Origin: JANXSF01 sp043745195
Lineage (GTDB): Bacteria; Acidobacteriota; Terriglobia; Bryobacterales; Bryobacteraceae
Length of the DNA stretch: 27,908 nt
Assembly: GCA_043745195.1 (NCBI GenBank)
Contig: JAYTTF010000091.1
Coordinates: 1-27,908 of the forward strand
Reading direction: 5' to 3'
Under the pieces are notes generated by a model. The model was not told the DNA's origin. It was given only the letters and a program-made list of their open reading frames with translations, and did no database searches. This document shows positions 7,628-16,888 of the stretch, in pieces; position 1 is the first letter of the stretch, and each line of letters begins with the position of its first letter. Made by a program: the position numbers and the translations under genes.

Positions 7628-10600
7628 ATGTCATCCATATTTCAAGCTATTAAATTAGTCGCAGCCCTGTCTCTGCTCGCGCTCACTGGTGTGGCCCAAA
7701 CCTCCACATCGCAAATTTCCGGAACCGTCCGCGACGCCTCTGGTTCCGTGGTCCCCACTGCTGCAATAACTCTTACGAACGAAGCTACTGGAATTGTGCA
7801 ACGTCAAAACTCCACAGGTGCGGGTGTGTATGTCTTCCCGGCTATTAGCGTTGGCACTTACTCTGTCCGCGTGGAAGCGAAAGGCTTCAAGTCATTTACC
7901 AGGACTGGTAACATCGCGCAGGTGAATACTCCTGTGGCGGTGGACGTTGTGCTGGAAGTTGGTGCTGCGTCGGAAAGCGTATCGGTCGTAGCCTCTGCTG
8001 AGACGCTGCAAACTTCCAATGCCACCATTGGCAACGTCATTGAACATCGTGCCATTGTCAACCTGCCATTGAATGGGCGCAACCCCTTAAACCTTCTGAT
8101 TTACGAACCTGGCGTAGTGCAGCGATCAGGCAATACGGTGAACGTCAATGGTGCTCGATCCTCCGCCGTAAACGTTACCATCGACGGAATTGAGGCTAAC
8201 GAATCCACTAACCCGAATCCCACGAACAACATTTTCCGGTTGAATCCCGATAATGTGCAGGAATTTAAGGTAACCACTTCCAACCCTACTCCGGAAGAAG
8301 GCCGCAACTCTGGAGCCAACGTTTCCATTGCAACGCGTTCGGGCACCAATCAATTTCATGGTTCCGTCTTCGAATTTTTCCGCAACACTGCATTGAACGC
8401 CCAGGAATTTTATGCCAACGCGCAGGGAGCACCGAAGCCACTTATTCAACTGAACCAGTATGGGTTTGAAGTTGGCGGGCCAATTCGCAAGAACAAGACG
8501 TTTTTCTTTGGAAGCTGGCAAGGTCAGAAGGTGAACTTTGCTGATCCGGTGGACAAAATTTTCGGCCCAGTGAATCTCTACACTCCTTCCGCTCTATCCG
8601 GGCTTTTCCGTTACTTTGTAGCCGATCCACGGACTCCACTGGTGGTCAATGGTCAGCGAATCACTCAGAACTCTTCCCTCTTAGTCGATTCCCGCAGCGG
8701 CCAGTATGCTTCCGGTGTCCGTAACTGCGGTGCTGCGGGTGATACCAACTGCATTGCCACTTACAACATTTTCGCCAATGACCCTTCAAAGACCGGTATT
8801 GATTCCGCTGTGAAGGGCGTGCTGGGTGGTTATCCCGCACCGAACTCCTACAACTCCGGCGATGGGTTGAACCTGGGGAACTATCAGTGGAACACGCCAG
8901 TGCGCGTGCGCGGCCCACAATACATGTTGCGTGTGGATCACACTATCAACGAAAAGCACAGCGCCTTTTTCCGCTGGTTAGGCGCGGAACAAAACAGTCT
9001 GAATGGTGACCCTGCAAATAGCCGCCCCGTAGTTATCCCCGGTTATCCCACCCGCGGTGAAGTGTTTCGTCCAGCCAACAATGCAGCCCTTGGATTTCGC
9101 AGCGTACTGTCTCCCAGGTTAGTCAATGAACTTACTCTGGGCTTTTCGCGCTGGCAGTTTCTCTTTACTCAAGGCGAGGCCAACCCGCTATTCCCCAACA
9201 CTCCACGCTTCACTTTTAATAACTCCACTGTGGATTACACTTCCAACCCACGCACTTACCGCGCTGTGAATACTCCGCAGATTGTTGAGAACTTGAGTTA
9301 CCTCAGCGGCAGGCACGTTATGCGCTTCGGCCTGAACATTAGAATGTATCAGCACAACGATCAGCGCGGTGACGTGGGAGGCACCAGCCTCACCCCAGCT
9401 ATTTCGCTTTCGGCAATTGCCCGGCCAGCCACCGCAGCCTTCGGATTGCCCACCGTTGGAAACGCTACTACAGCCGGCATTTCTGCAACCGACTTGAACC
9501 GCCTGCAGGGAACCATCAACGACCTTTTGGGCATTCCTTCCAGCCTGCGCCAAGTGTTCATGGGCGACCTTCGTAACGATACGTTTCTGCCTTTTCGTTC
9601 CGGGCCCGGGGTAACGCTGTGGGCGCAAGGGCAGCGCTCCAAACAGTACAACTTCTTCGCTCAGGATGAATTCAAACTGCGCCCCAACTTTACACTGAAC
9701 TACGGATTCCGTTGGGAACTGAACCCTCCGCCAACCGAAGCCGGCAACCGCGCCTATGTCCCCAACAAAGCGATTGATGGGAGCCAAGGGCCGGTTACTT
9801 TCGTGAATAGCGACCGTTGGTTTCAAAACTTCAATGCCGGAGCCATTGCGCCTCGCTTCGGTTTCACCTGGTCGCCGCGCAATTCCACCAAGACCGTCAT
9901 TCGTTCCGGTTATGGTATTTCATTCGATCCGCTGAGCAGCTTTCAAGTAACTTCGGTTGCAGCATCCGTACCCGGCCAAACCTTCAGTTGCACCTCATCC
10001 ATTGCAAACACCGGAGTGGTCACCACCACTGCGGGTTGCCAGGGAGTGACGGATGCTCGCCTAGGCGCCGGATTTAAAAATGAATTAGCTGCACCAAGTG
10101 TGAAACCCTCCACGTTTCTTACCCCTCCTTTACAGATCCAGACCAATGCTCCAGCAGTCCGCGTGTTCGATCCTCAAATGAAGTTGCCTACAGTACATCA
10201 ATGGAACCTCATGGTGCAGCGCGAATTGCCCGGCGGATATGTGGTTTCGGCCGGTTATGTTGGACGCCGTGGCAGCCGATTATACCGTTCTTGGGATGCC
10301 AACCAGATTGATGCCAAGCCCATTTTGCCTTCGTTCCTTGCAATGCAAAAGAACGTCGCACTGGGTGGTGGATGCCGAGCCGATGGGACTCTTACCTCTG
10401 GTGCAGCATGCGCCGGAGCAACCGGTGTACCTATACTTCAGCAGGGAATTGTAAACCAGACCTTCGTCAATTCAGCAACCACTTCCACTGACCTTAACCA
10501 GAACGGTGCCGGCACTTTCGCCGGACGCGTGGAACAAACCACGCTCGCTGCAAAGCTTCGCCCGAATCAACAGTTTGCTCAGATTCTGGTTCTGGATAAC

Positions 10601-11437
10601 GGTGGCGATTCCAACTATCATGCGGCGCAAATGACCTTCCGTAAACGTTACGATGCGGCGGGATTGTTACTTGGTGCATCCTACACTCTGAGTAAGTCCA
10701 TCGATAACTTGTCCGTTGATCCAGTTGGTTCCACTGTCGGAGGCGGACTTACAACTACAAACGCCCGCACTCCAGTGGATGGCCGTAATTATCAAAACGA
10801 ACGTGCCCGCTCTGATTTCGATCAACGGCACGTTGTGAATATGACCGGCATTTATGAACTGCCATTTGGCAAGGGGAAGAAATGGCTCTCCTCAAATCAT
10901 CGCGGTATCAACGCGCTGGTGGGCGGTTGGAGCCTCAACGGTATTTACACCTACCAATCCGGTGAGCCGTTCAGTGTTCGTTCCGGCGTGCTGACTGCTA
11001 ACTTCAGTTCACAATCGCGCGCCGCGTTGAAGCCCGGCGTCGCTTTGCCGGAAGCAAAATTGCAGAGCAAGGAAGGTGTTGTGGGTCCAGTCTTTTTCGC
11101 CAATGCCGATGCCTTCACCAACCCCAACCCGGGCGATGTTGGTCTGGGCCGCAACATTTTCCAGGGCCCTTCTTATTGGAACCTGGATGCCGGCATCACC
11201 AAGGGTTTCCAACTTACGGAACGCGTGAAAATGGTGTTCCGCACGGAGTTATTCAACGCGCTGAATCATCCTAATTTCCGCAATCCTCGCGATGCCAGCG
11301 TCGGCAGTCCGGCGATCAACTCCAACGTATTCGCCCAAGCCTGCTGCGTATCGTTATCAACCGCCAGTTCGTCCACAACCAACGCCAATGGAGAAAGCTG
11401 GCGCGTGGTACAGTTGGCGCTGAAGTTAAATTTCTAG
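7628..11437 (+). CDS. TonB-dependent receptor with carboxypeptidase-regulatory-like domain (Oar-like)
   Basis: 1269 residues. The ATG at 7628 follows an AGGAAGG ribosome-binding site and begins a signal peptide (about 1-24, hydrophobic 'LVAALSLLALTGVAQ'). Next comes a carboxypeptidase-regulatory-like beta-sandwich (about 28-110, 'ISGTVRDASGSVVPTA', 'VGTYSVRVEAKGF'), then a plug domain ('LPLNGRNPLNLL', 'VNVNGARSSAVNVTIDG'). A long outer-membrane beta-barrel ends in 'WRVVQLALKLNF'; the terminal phenylalanine is the expected barrel-assembly signal. Such receptors are strongly expanded in Acidobacteriota and are thought to import large substrates such as saccharides or peptides. The substrate cannot be told here. 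The stop overlaps the hydrolase start by one base, which suggests an operon. Confidence 0.93.
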   Translation: MSSIFQAIKLVAALSLLALTGVAQTSTSQISGTVRDASGSVVPTAAITLTNEATGIVQRQNSTGAGVYVFPAISVGTYSVRVEAKGFKSFTRTGNIAQVNTPVAVDVVLEVGAASESVSVVASAETLQTSNATIGNVIEHRAIVNLPLNGRNPLNLLIYEPGVVQRSGNTVNVNGARSSAVNVTIDGIEANESTNPNPTNNIFRLNPDNVQEFKVTTSNPTPEEGRNSGANVSIATRSGTNQFHGSVFEFFRNTALNAQEFYANAQGAPKPLIQLNQYGFEVGGPIRKNKTFFFGSWQGQKVNFADPVDKIFGPVNLYTPSALSGLFRYFVADPRTPLVVNGQRITQNSSLLVDSRSGQYASGVRNCGAAGDTNCIATYNIFANDPSKTGIDSAVKGVLGGYPAPNSYNSGDGLNLGNYQWNTPVRVRGPQYMLRVDHTINEKHSAFFRWLGAEQNSLNGDPANSRPVVIPGYPTRGEVFRPANNAALGFRSVLSPRLVNELTLGFSRWQFLFTQGEANPLFPNTPRFTFNNSTVDYTSNPRTYRAVNTPQIVENLSYLSGRHVMRFGLNIRMYQHNDQRGDVGGTSLTPAISLSAIARPATAAFGLPTVGNATTAGISATDLNRLQGTINDLLGIPSSLRQVFMGDLRNDTFLPFRSGPGVTLWAQGQRSKQYNFFAQDEFKLRPNFTLNYGFRWELNPPPTEAGNRAYVPNKAIDGSQGPVTFVNSDRWFQNFNAGAIAPRFGFTWSPRNSTKTVIRSGYGISFDPLSSFQVTSVAASVPGQTFSCTSSIANTGVVTTTAGCQGVTDARLGAGFKNELAAPSVKPSTFLTPPLQIQTNAPAVRVFDPQMKLPTVHQWNLMVQRELPGGYVVSAGYVGRRGSRLYRSWDANQIDAKPILPSFLAMQKNVALGGGCRADGTLTSGAACAGATGVPILQQGIVNQTFVNSATTSTDLNQNGAGTFAGRVEQTTLAAKLRPNQQFAQILVLDNGGDSNYHAAQMTFRKRYDAAGLLLGASYTLSKSIDNLSVDPVGSTVGGGLTTTNARTPVDGRNYQNERARSDFDQRHVVNMTGIYELPFGKGKKWLSSNHRGINALVGGWSLNGIYTYQSGEPFSVRSGVLTANFSSQSRAALKPGVALPEAKLQSKEGVVGPVFFANADAFTNPNPGDVGLGRNIFQGPSYWNLDAGITKGFQLTERVKMVFRTELFNALNHPNFRNPRDASVGSPAINSNVFAQACCVSLSTASSSTTNANGESWRVVQLALKLNF

Positions 11438-12027
11438 TGAATACTAATTCTGAACTCGGCCTAGTGCTGACACATGGCGCCGGCTCCAATGCCGACGCAC
11501 CTTTGCTGGTTGCCGTTGGAGCAGCTTTTGAAAAGGCGGGCTATCGTGTAGTCCGCCACACTCTGTATTTCCGCACTGTAAGAGGGAAAGGTCCGCCGCA
11601 TCCCAAGAACGCCCCCATGGACCAAGCTGGCTTGCTGGAAGCTGTGCTGGATCTGCAGCGTGATGGATGCAAAAAGGTTTATTTGGGTGGCCATTCCTAC
11701 GGCGGGCGGCAGGCAAGCTTAGTGGCCAGCACTCATCCCGGATTGGCTGCGGGTTTGCTGTTGTTAAGCTATCCGCTGCATCCTCCGGAAAAACCGGATC
11801 AATTGCGGACCGCGCATTTTCCGGCATTGCGAACCCCATCCATATTTTTTCACGGTGCCAAAGATCCATTTGGAACGGAACAGGAAATGAAAGCCGCATT
11901 GGAGTTGATGCCGGCTCGGACGGAATTAGTGATGGTTCCCGGGGAAGGGCACGATTTGTCGAAGGCTAAAGCTGCCTTCGCTGCAATGTGCCTGGAACGG
12001 TTCCAGGAGTTCACTGCAGCACCTTGA
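11437..12027 (+). CDS. Alpha/beta hydrolase (KANL3/Tex30-type, dienelactone-hydrolase-like)
   Basis: 196 residues, starting at a GTG whose first base is the last base of the receptor stop codon. Seen: oxyanion-loop 'THGAGS' (12-17), nucleophile elbow GHSYGG with S87, catalytic aspartate in 'GAKDPFG' (D143) and histidine in 'GEGHDL' (H172). This arrangement, with a short lid and no signal peptide, fits the small cytosolic KANL3/Tex30-like alpha/beta hydrolases of unknown substrate. The one-base overlap with the receptor gene suggests coupled translation, so it may act on material imported by the receptor; that link is inference. It is the last gene before the defence island. Confidence 0.85.
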   Translation: MNTNSELGLVLTHGAGSNADAPLLVAVGAAFEKAGYRVVRHTLYFRTVRGKGPPHPKNAPMDQAGLLEAVLDLQRDGCKKVYLGGHSYGGRQASLVASTHPGLAAGLLLLSYPLHPPEKPDQLRTAHFPALRTPSIFFHGAKDPFGTEQEMKAALELMPARTELVMVPGEGHDLSKAKAAFAAMCLERFQEFTAAP

Positions 12028-12288
12028 CCTAAATATCACTCTACTTGGATAGTGACCTTTTGGAACGCGGGAGACGTACTTCACGGGGCTGCTCGACATT
12101 TCGAATCAATGAGATATCGGCGGGTTCAACCGACTATAATTCAGTATTCAGGCAAATAGAGGTCTGCGGAGGGTGGCGCGACGGTAAGCAGGCAGCGAGC
12201 CCAACCACATTGAGCCCTAGCCGTCGCAAGTCGTACAGGAGGATGCCGGAACGCTCCGGAGGCTCGGCAGAGGAATCGTGTCAACAGC
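12028..12288 (+). promoter_or_regulatory. Leader region of the defence island
   Basis: This 261-base stretch shows no gene. A perfect TATAAT lies at 12135-12140, about 150 bases before the helicase start, without a recognisable -35 box. It is the best promoter candidate for the island. An AGGAGG motif occurs near 12237 but is too far from the start codon to serve it. The left junction of the acquired DNA probably lies somewhere here, though no tRNA gene or direct repeat marks it. Confidence 0.3.
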
Positions 12289-15200
12289 ATGGAGATCATC
12301 GACAACATCAATCGCTTGCTTGGCGACGACCTCAAGCACGCCATACTCCCTGGAGCGAAGCTCAGGATTGCCGCGTCTTGCTTTTCCATCTACGCCTATG
12401 AAGCACTGAAGGCTGAGCTTGAAAGAATTGACTCTCTCCAGTTCATCTTCACCTCCCCAACGTTCGTTCCGACTGTGGTAACCGACAGGGTTCGGAAGGA
12501 GCATCGCGAGTTCCATATCCCCCGCCTGGAGCGTGAGCGGGGCTTTTACGGCAGCGAATTTGAGATCCGGCTGAAGAACAAGCTCACGCAGCGCGCAATT
12601 GCCAGGGAGTGCGCAGAATGGATGCGCCGCAAGGCAGTGTTTCGTTCCAACCACGGCAAGGCACCCATGCAGCAGTTTGCCTGCCTCCAACAGACGGACG
12701 CAAACGCCGTGTACATGCCGCTCCACGGATTCACCGCCGTTGACTTGGGCTACCAGCAAGGCAACGCTGTCTCGAACATGGTCAACAAGATGGATGAGGC
12801 ATCGGTTACTGCCACATATATCAACCTGTTCGATCAAATCTGGCGCGACCAGGAAAAGCTCCAGGACGTCACGACCCTCATCTGCGAACACATCGCATCG
12901 GTCTATCAGGAGAATTCGCCGCAGCGCATTTACTTCCTGATGCTGTACAACATCTTCAGCGAATTCCTGGAAGACATTAGCGACGACGTACTGCCTAACG
13001 ATTTGACCGGCTACCAAACCAGCCTCATTTGGCAGAAGCTGTTCAACTTTCAACGCGACGCGGCAACCGGCATCATCAACAAGCTGGAAACGTACAACGG
13101 ATGCATCCTGGCCGATAGCGTCGGCCTGGGCAAAACCTTCACCGCCCTTGCGGTCGTCAAATACTACGAACTGCGCAACCGATCCGTGCTGGTGCTGTGC
13201 CCGAAGAAGCTTTCCGACAATTGGAGCAACTACAAGGGCAACTTGAAAACTAATCCCTTCGCCAAGGATCGGTTCAACTACGACGTCCTCTGCCACACAG
13301 ACCTTCTGCGAAGCAGTGGCTATTCTCTTGGGCTTCCGCTGAACCGGATCAATTGGGGCAACTACGACCTGGTCGTTATCGACGAGTCGCACAACTTTCG
13401 CAACAACGACGCGTTCAAAGATCGCGAGACCCGCTATCAACGCCTGATGAATCGCGTGATCAAGGAAGGCGTCAAGACCAAGGTCCTGATGCTTTCGGCG
13501 ACGCCGGTTAACAACCGCTTCAACGATCTTAAGAATCAGCTTGCTCTGGCCTATGAGGGTAACCCGGAACATCTCGCCGGTCAGATGCGCACGGAGAAGA
13601 ACGTCGATGAGATTTTCCGACGCGCGCAAGCTGCATTCAATGCATGGTCGAAACTGGCTCCAGACGCGCGCACGCCTGCGGCCATCCTGGCAGCGTTGGA
13701 CTTCGACTTCTTCGAGTTGCTCGACTCCGTCACCATTGCGCGATCCCGGCGGCACATTCAGACCTTTTACGACACGCAGGACATCGGGCCCTTCCCCGAA
13801 AGGCTGAAGCCGCTTTCCTTCCACTGCCCGCTGACCCAGCGGCCCGACGTCATTGGATTCAATGATATCTTCAACCAACTTTCTTTGATGAAGCTGGGCG
13901 TCTACGGGCCCATCGGCTACATTCTCCCCAGTCGGCTGTCCAAGTACGAGAACCTCTACGACACAGATGTCCGAGGCGGGGACGTCACATTCAAGCAGAA
14001 AGACCGCGAGAGTAGCCTTCAAACGCTGATGACGGTGAACCTGCTGAAGCGGCTGGAAAGTTCAGTGCAGTCCTTCCGACTTACATTAGAGCGGCTTTAG
14101 AACTTCCATCTGGCAACCCTCGCCAAGATTGAGAATTTCCGCAACACCGGCCGCGATGCCGACTTCACCGATGTCTCGCCCGCTTTCGAAAACACCGAAC
14201 CGGATGACGAAGAGGCATTCTCCGAGCTGCTTGATGAAGACGCCGGCCCCACGGAACAAAGCAATGAGATCGGCGGAAAAGTTCGCATCAGCCTTTCCGA
14301 TATGGACCTGCCCGCCTGGGAGCATGACCTTCGGGCGGACCTCGCAATCATCCAAGCGCTACTCGGCGAGATGCGAAAGATTGTGCCTGCGGACGATGCC
14401 AAGCTGCAACACCTGAAGGGGCAGATTCTTGACAAGCTACACTCCCCCATCAATCCCGGCAATCGGAAAGTGATTGTTTTTACGGCCTTCGCTGACACGG
14501 CCAACTATCTGTACGACCAACTGGCGGCACAATTCCTGAAACAGGAAGGCATCCACTCGGCCCGCGTCACAGGCGCGGAAAATCCGAAATCGACGATTGG
14601 GCGGGGGTACGACTTTCAATCCATCCTGACACTCTTCTCGCCGTTGTCAAAAGAGAAGGCGGCGCTCTTCCCACAAGAGTCGCACGAGATTGATCTGCTG
14701 ATCGCCACCGACTGCATTTCCGAAGGCCAGAACCTTCAGGATTGCGACTACCTCATCAACTACGACATTCATTGGAATCCCGTCCGGATCATTCAGCGCT
14801 TCGGCCGTATTGACCGCATCGGCTCCAGAAACGTATGCATTCAACTGGTCAACTACTGGCCGGACATCAGTTTGGATGAGTACATCAACCTGAAGGAGCG
14901 GGTGGAAAGCCGCATGGTGATCGCCGACGTTACGGCTACCGGCGACGATAACCCGCTGGATGGCCGCGCCAACGACATCTCTTACCGCAAGGAACAGCTT
15001 CGCCGCTTGCAGGATGAAGTGATCGAACTGGAAGACCTCAAGACCGGTGTCTCTATCACCGACCTTGGTCTAAATGATTTCCGTATGGATCTGTTGAACT
15101 ATGTGAAAGCGAACGGAGACTTGGACGGCGTGCCAACCGGAATGCATGGTGTGGTGCCCGCTGATGGCGAGCGCGGCCTTCCGCCGGGTGTGATCTTCGC

Positions 15201-15594
15201 CCTTCGAAACCGCCACAAGAGCGTCAACGTAAACCAGCTCAATCGGCTGCACCCGTACTATCTTGTCTACATGGCAAACGATGGCGGAGTGATCGTCAAC
15301 CATACTGAGGTTAAGCGATTGCTGGATCTGGTTCGGGCCGCCTGCAAAGGCTTTAGCGAACCGGTGCCAGAGGTGTATCAGCCGTTCAATCTGAAAACGC
15401 AGGACGGGCGGGATATGCAGCTTTACTCCGACCTGCTGTCGCGCGCCATTCGATCAATTGCAGATTCCAAAGAGGAAAAGGATCTGGACACACTCTTCAC
15501 CGGGCCAAAGACCACAGCGCTGGTGAATCCAATTGCGGGTCTGGACGACTTTGAGCTGATTGCGTTCCTGATTGTTCAGGACGGATTGGGATAA
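12289..15594 (+). pseudogene. PLD-SNF2 helicase of a type III R-M-associated system, interrupted by an amber codon
   Basis: A single frame spans 1102 codons but is broken by TAG at 14098-14100 (codon 604). The N-terminal part (about 1-230) resembles the phospholipase-D-like region of this helicase family. Then come the Walker A motif 'DSVGLGKT' (K282, T283), the DESH box (365-368) and 'LSATPVNNR'. After the stop the same frame continues with 'VIVFTAF', 'IATDCISEGQNLQ' and the arginine-finger motif 'FGRIDRIG' (about 838-845). The sequence on both sides of the stop fits one continuous helicase, so a CAG-to-TAG substitution is the simplest explanation. The first 603 residues would lack RecA domain 2, and so ATPase function. 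No gap or frameshift is involved. The family is a remodelling ATPase found with DUF4391 and type III Mod/Res genes. Confidence 0.85.
15551..15570 (+). repeat. 20-bp direct repeat, copy 1
   Basis: Within the last codons of the helicase gene (encoding ELIAFL). It is identical to 15935-15954, 384 bp downstream and in the same reading frame. The two copies bracket the antitoxin fragment. Confidence 0.85.
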
Positions 15595-15620
15595 AATGAG
15601 GCGAAGGTACAAATAAGATT

Positions 15621-15908
15621 GTGACAATAGTTCTCAACATCGGACCCGACGTTCAAGCTGAACTCGCACGCCGCGCCGCCAGCCAGGGGAGCCGGGTTGA
15701 GGAATTTGCCGCCAGCTTGCTCACAGAGGCGGTCCAAGCGCCCGCTCAACCGGCCGTGCTGAGTCAGGCGCGAATAGACACGACGTTGCGGGAGATGGCC
15801 ATCTTCTCTCACAAGATTCTCGCTCTGCCCGATGCGGCTTTCACTAGGGAATCCTTTTTTCAGCTATCTGCACCACACATTATGCCCGCATCACAAACCT
15901 TTCGCTAA
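15621..15908 (+). pseudogene. VapB-like antitoxin fragment without toxin
   Basis: 95 residues from the GTG at 15621. The first ~70 residues match the type of small antitoxin that starts 'TIVLNIGPDVQAELARRAASQG' and carries a helical 'EEFAASLLTEAV' segment, followed by the 'FSHKI..LPDAAFTRESF' tail often seen in these proteins. After 'FTRESFFQ' the frame runs into unrelated sequence for 14 residues before a stop, so the original C terminus seems lost. No PIN-type toxin gene follows. It lies between two copies of a 20-bp repeat at the helicase 3' end, so it appears to have been inserted there. It may still bind an operator or be inert. The family assignment is from memory of its sequence style. 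Confidence 0.5.
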
Positions 15909-15920
15909 GCTCAATGGGAA

Positions 15921-15972
15921 CAGGTTCCGTCAAATTGAGCTGATTGCGTTCCTGGTAATGAAAGGCAACTAA
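15921..15972 (+). pseudogene. Duplicated helicase C-terminal tail
   Basis: An open stretch in the same frame as the helicase encodes 'GNRFRQIELIAFLVMKGN' and a stop at 15970-15972. The 'ELIAFL' part is identical at DNA level to the present helicase tail. It ends 4 bases before the HipA-like start. It is probably the former helicase 3' end, pushed downstream when the antitoxin fragment arrived, or a scrap of a paralogue. Confidence 0.5.
15935..15954 (+). repeat. 20-bp direct repeat, copy 2
   Basis: Second copy of the repeat at 15551-15570. The bases on either side differ, so the identity is exactly 20 bp. The preceding inserted sequence ends with a near-palindrome GGAACAGGTTCC (15919-15930). 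Confidence 0.85.
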
Positions 15973-15976
15973 CGCT

Positions 15977-16888
15977 ATGAAATCTAATCTCGGCGAGTTT
16001 CCTATCATCATTATCGAGCCCGAAGAAGTTCTGGATACCGAAGCCATGGGCAGCAAGAAAAAATTCTGGTTCCAAAGCGCGAACGACGGTTCAAAGTGGC
16101 TCTTCAAGTACCCCCAAGACAACACGGGACAGCATTGGGCGGAGAAGATCGCAGCGGAAATCGCCAAAGAGTTGGAGATTGAACATGCGAACGTCGAACT
16201 CGCACTATTTAGTGGCCAGAAAGGTTCAGCGACTGAATCGTTCGTAAACGACGGCCAGGAGTTGTACCACGGGAATCAAGTTCTGGCAGGGCAAGTTCCG
16301 GACTACGATCGAGACAAAAAATTTAAGCAGTCAAGCCATACTTTGGCCAACATATTCGCATCGCTCGAAAAGGTGTTTCGCCGTGAGGCAAAGGCCACGG
16401 CTGCAAAATACCAGATTGCTCAATATTTGGTATTCGATGCATTGATTGGTAATACGGACCGGCACCATGAGAACTGGGGAATCCTGACAAAACGCACCCC
16501 AACGGGACGCACCGGGGATATCGCACCCTCGTTTGACCATGCATCCTCGCTCGGGCGGGAGTTGCGGGACGACGGCTCGAGTAAAAGCCGCTCAAGCATT
16601 TTGAATGAGAATCGCATTGGACAATACGCCGGGAACGGCAGAGGCGGAATCTATTGGGATGAAAATGACAGACGAGGCCTAAACCCGATAGAGCTTGTAC
16701 GAAGAGTTACTCCCACCCACCCAGAATTGTTTCGCCCTGCCCTCAACTGACTTGATATGCTGAAGGAAGGATGGCTGGAGCGTATCCTTGATCGCGTTCC
16801 CGCCGAGTGGATGAGCAGCGATTCGCGCCGTTTCGCAAGAGAGCTAACGTGCTACAACTTGAAGCAGTTAAAACAAATCCCCCGATGA
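15977..16888 (+). pseudogene. HipA-like (CtkA-type) protein kinase, truncated by an in-frame TGA
   Basis: The open frame gives 257 residues to a TGA at 16748-16750. Kinase features: ATP-site lysine in 'WLFKYP' (K44), helix glutamate around 'AEKIAAE' (56-61), catalytic loop 'GNTDRHHENWG' (D161, N166) and metal-binding aspartate in 'SFDHASSLG' (D187). Beyond the TGA the same frame continues for 45 codons ('GWLERILDRVPAEWM', 'RRFARELTCYNLKQL') to a second TGA at 16886-16888. That continuation matches the helical end expected of HipA-like proteins. The second TGA overlaps the ATG of the next gene as ATGA, which marks the ancestral end. The catalytic residues lie before the lesion, so partial activity cannot be excluded. 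HipA-family kinases phosphorylate translation or DNA-linked targets; the target here is unknown. Confidence 0.8.

Noticed and set aside
9188..9826. 212-codon minus-strand open frame inside the TonB receptor gene
   Set aside because: No domain or ribosome-binding site; the receptor frame on the plus strand is unbroken.
12217..14022. 601-codon open frame on the minus strand opposite the helicase
   Set aside because: It mirrors the codon pattern of the helicase gene, has no recognisable domain, and the plus frame carries Walker A and DESH motifs. It is an antisense shadow.
14302..15594. Separate helicase gene starting at the ATG at 14302
   Set aside because: The frame is continuous with the upstream part apart from one TAG, and about 67 codons of helicase-like sequence lie between that TAG and this ATG. 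There is no ribosome-binding site.
14098..16750. Stop-codon recoding (amber or opal read as sense) as an explanation of both lesions
   Set aside because: Other genes in the window end normally at TAG and TGA, for example speA, the receptor, Mod and the HIRAN gene, so neither codon is reassigned.
16807..16884. N-terminal extension of the HIRAN protein from 16807
   Set aside because: This segment overlaps the HipA-like C-terminal coding frame, while the ATG at 16885 makes an ATGA overlap with the ancestral HipA-like stop.
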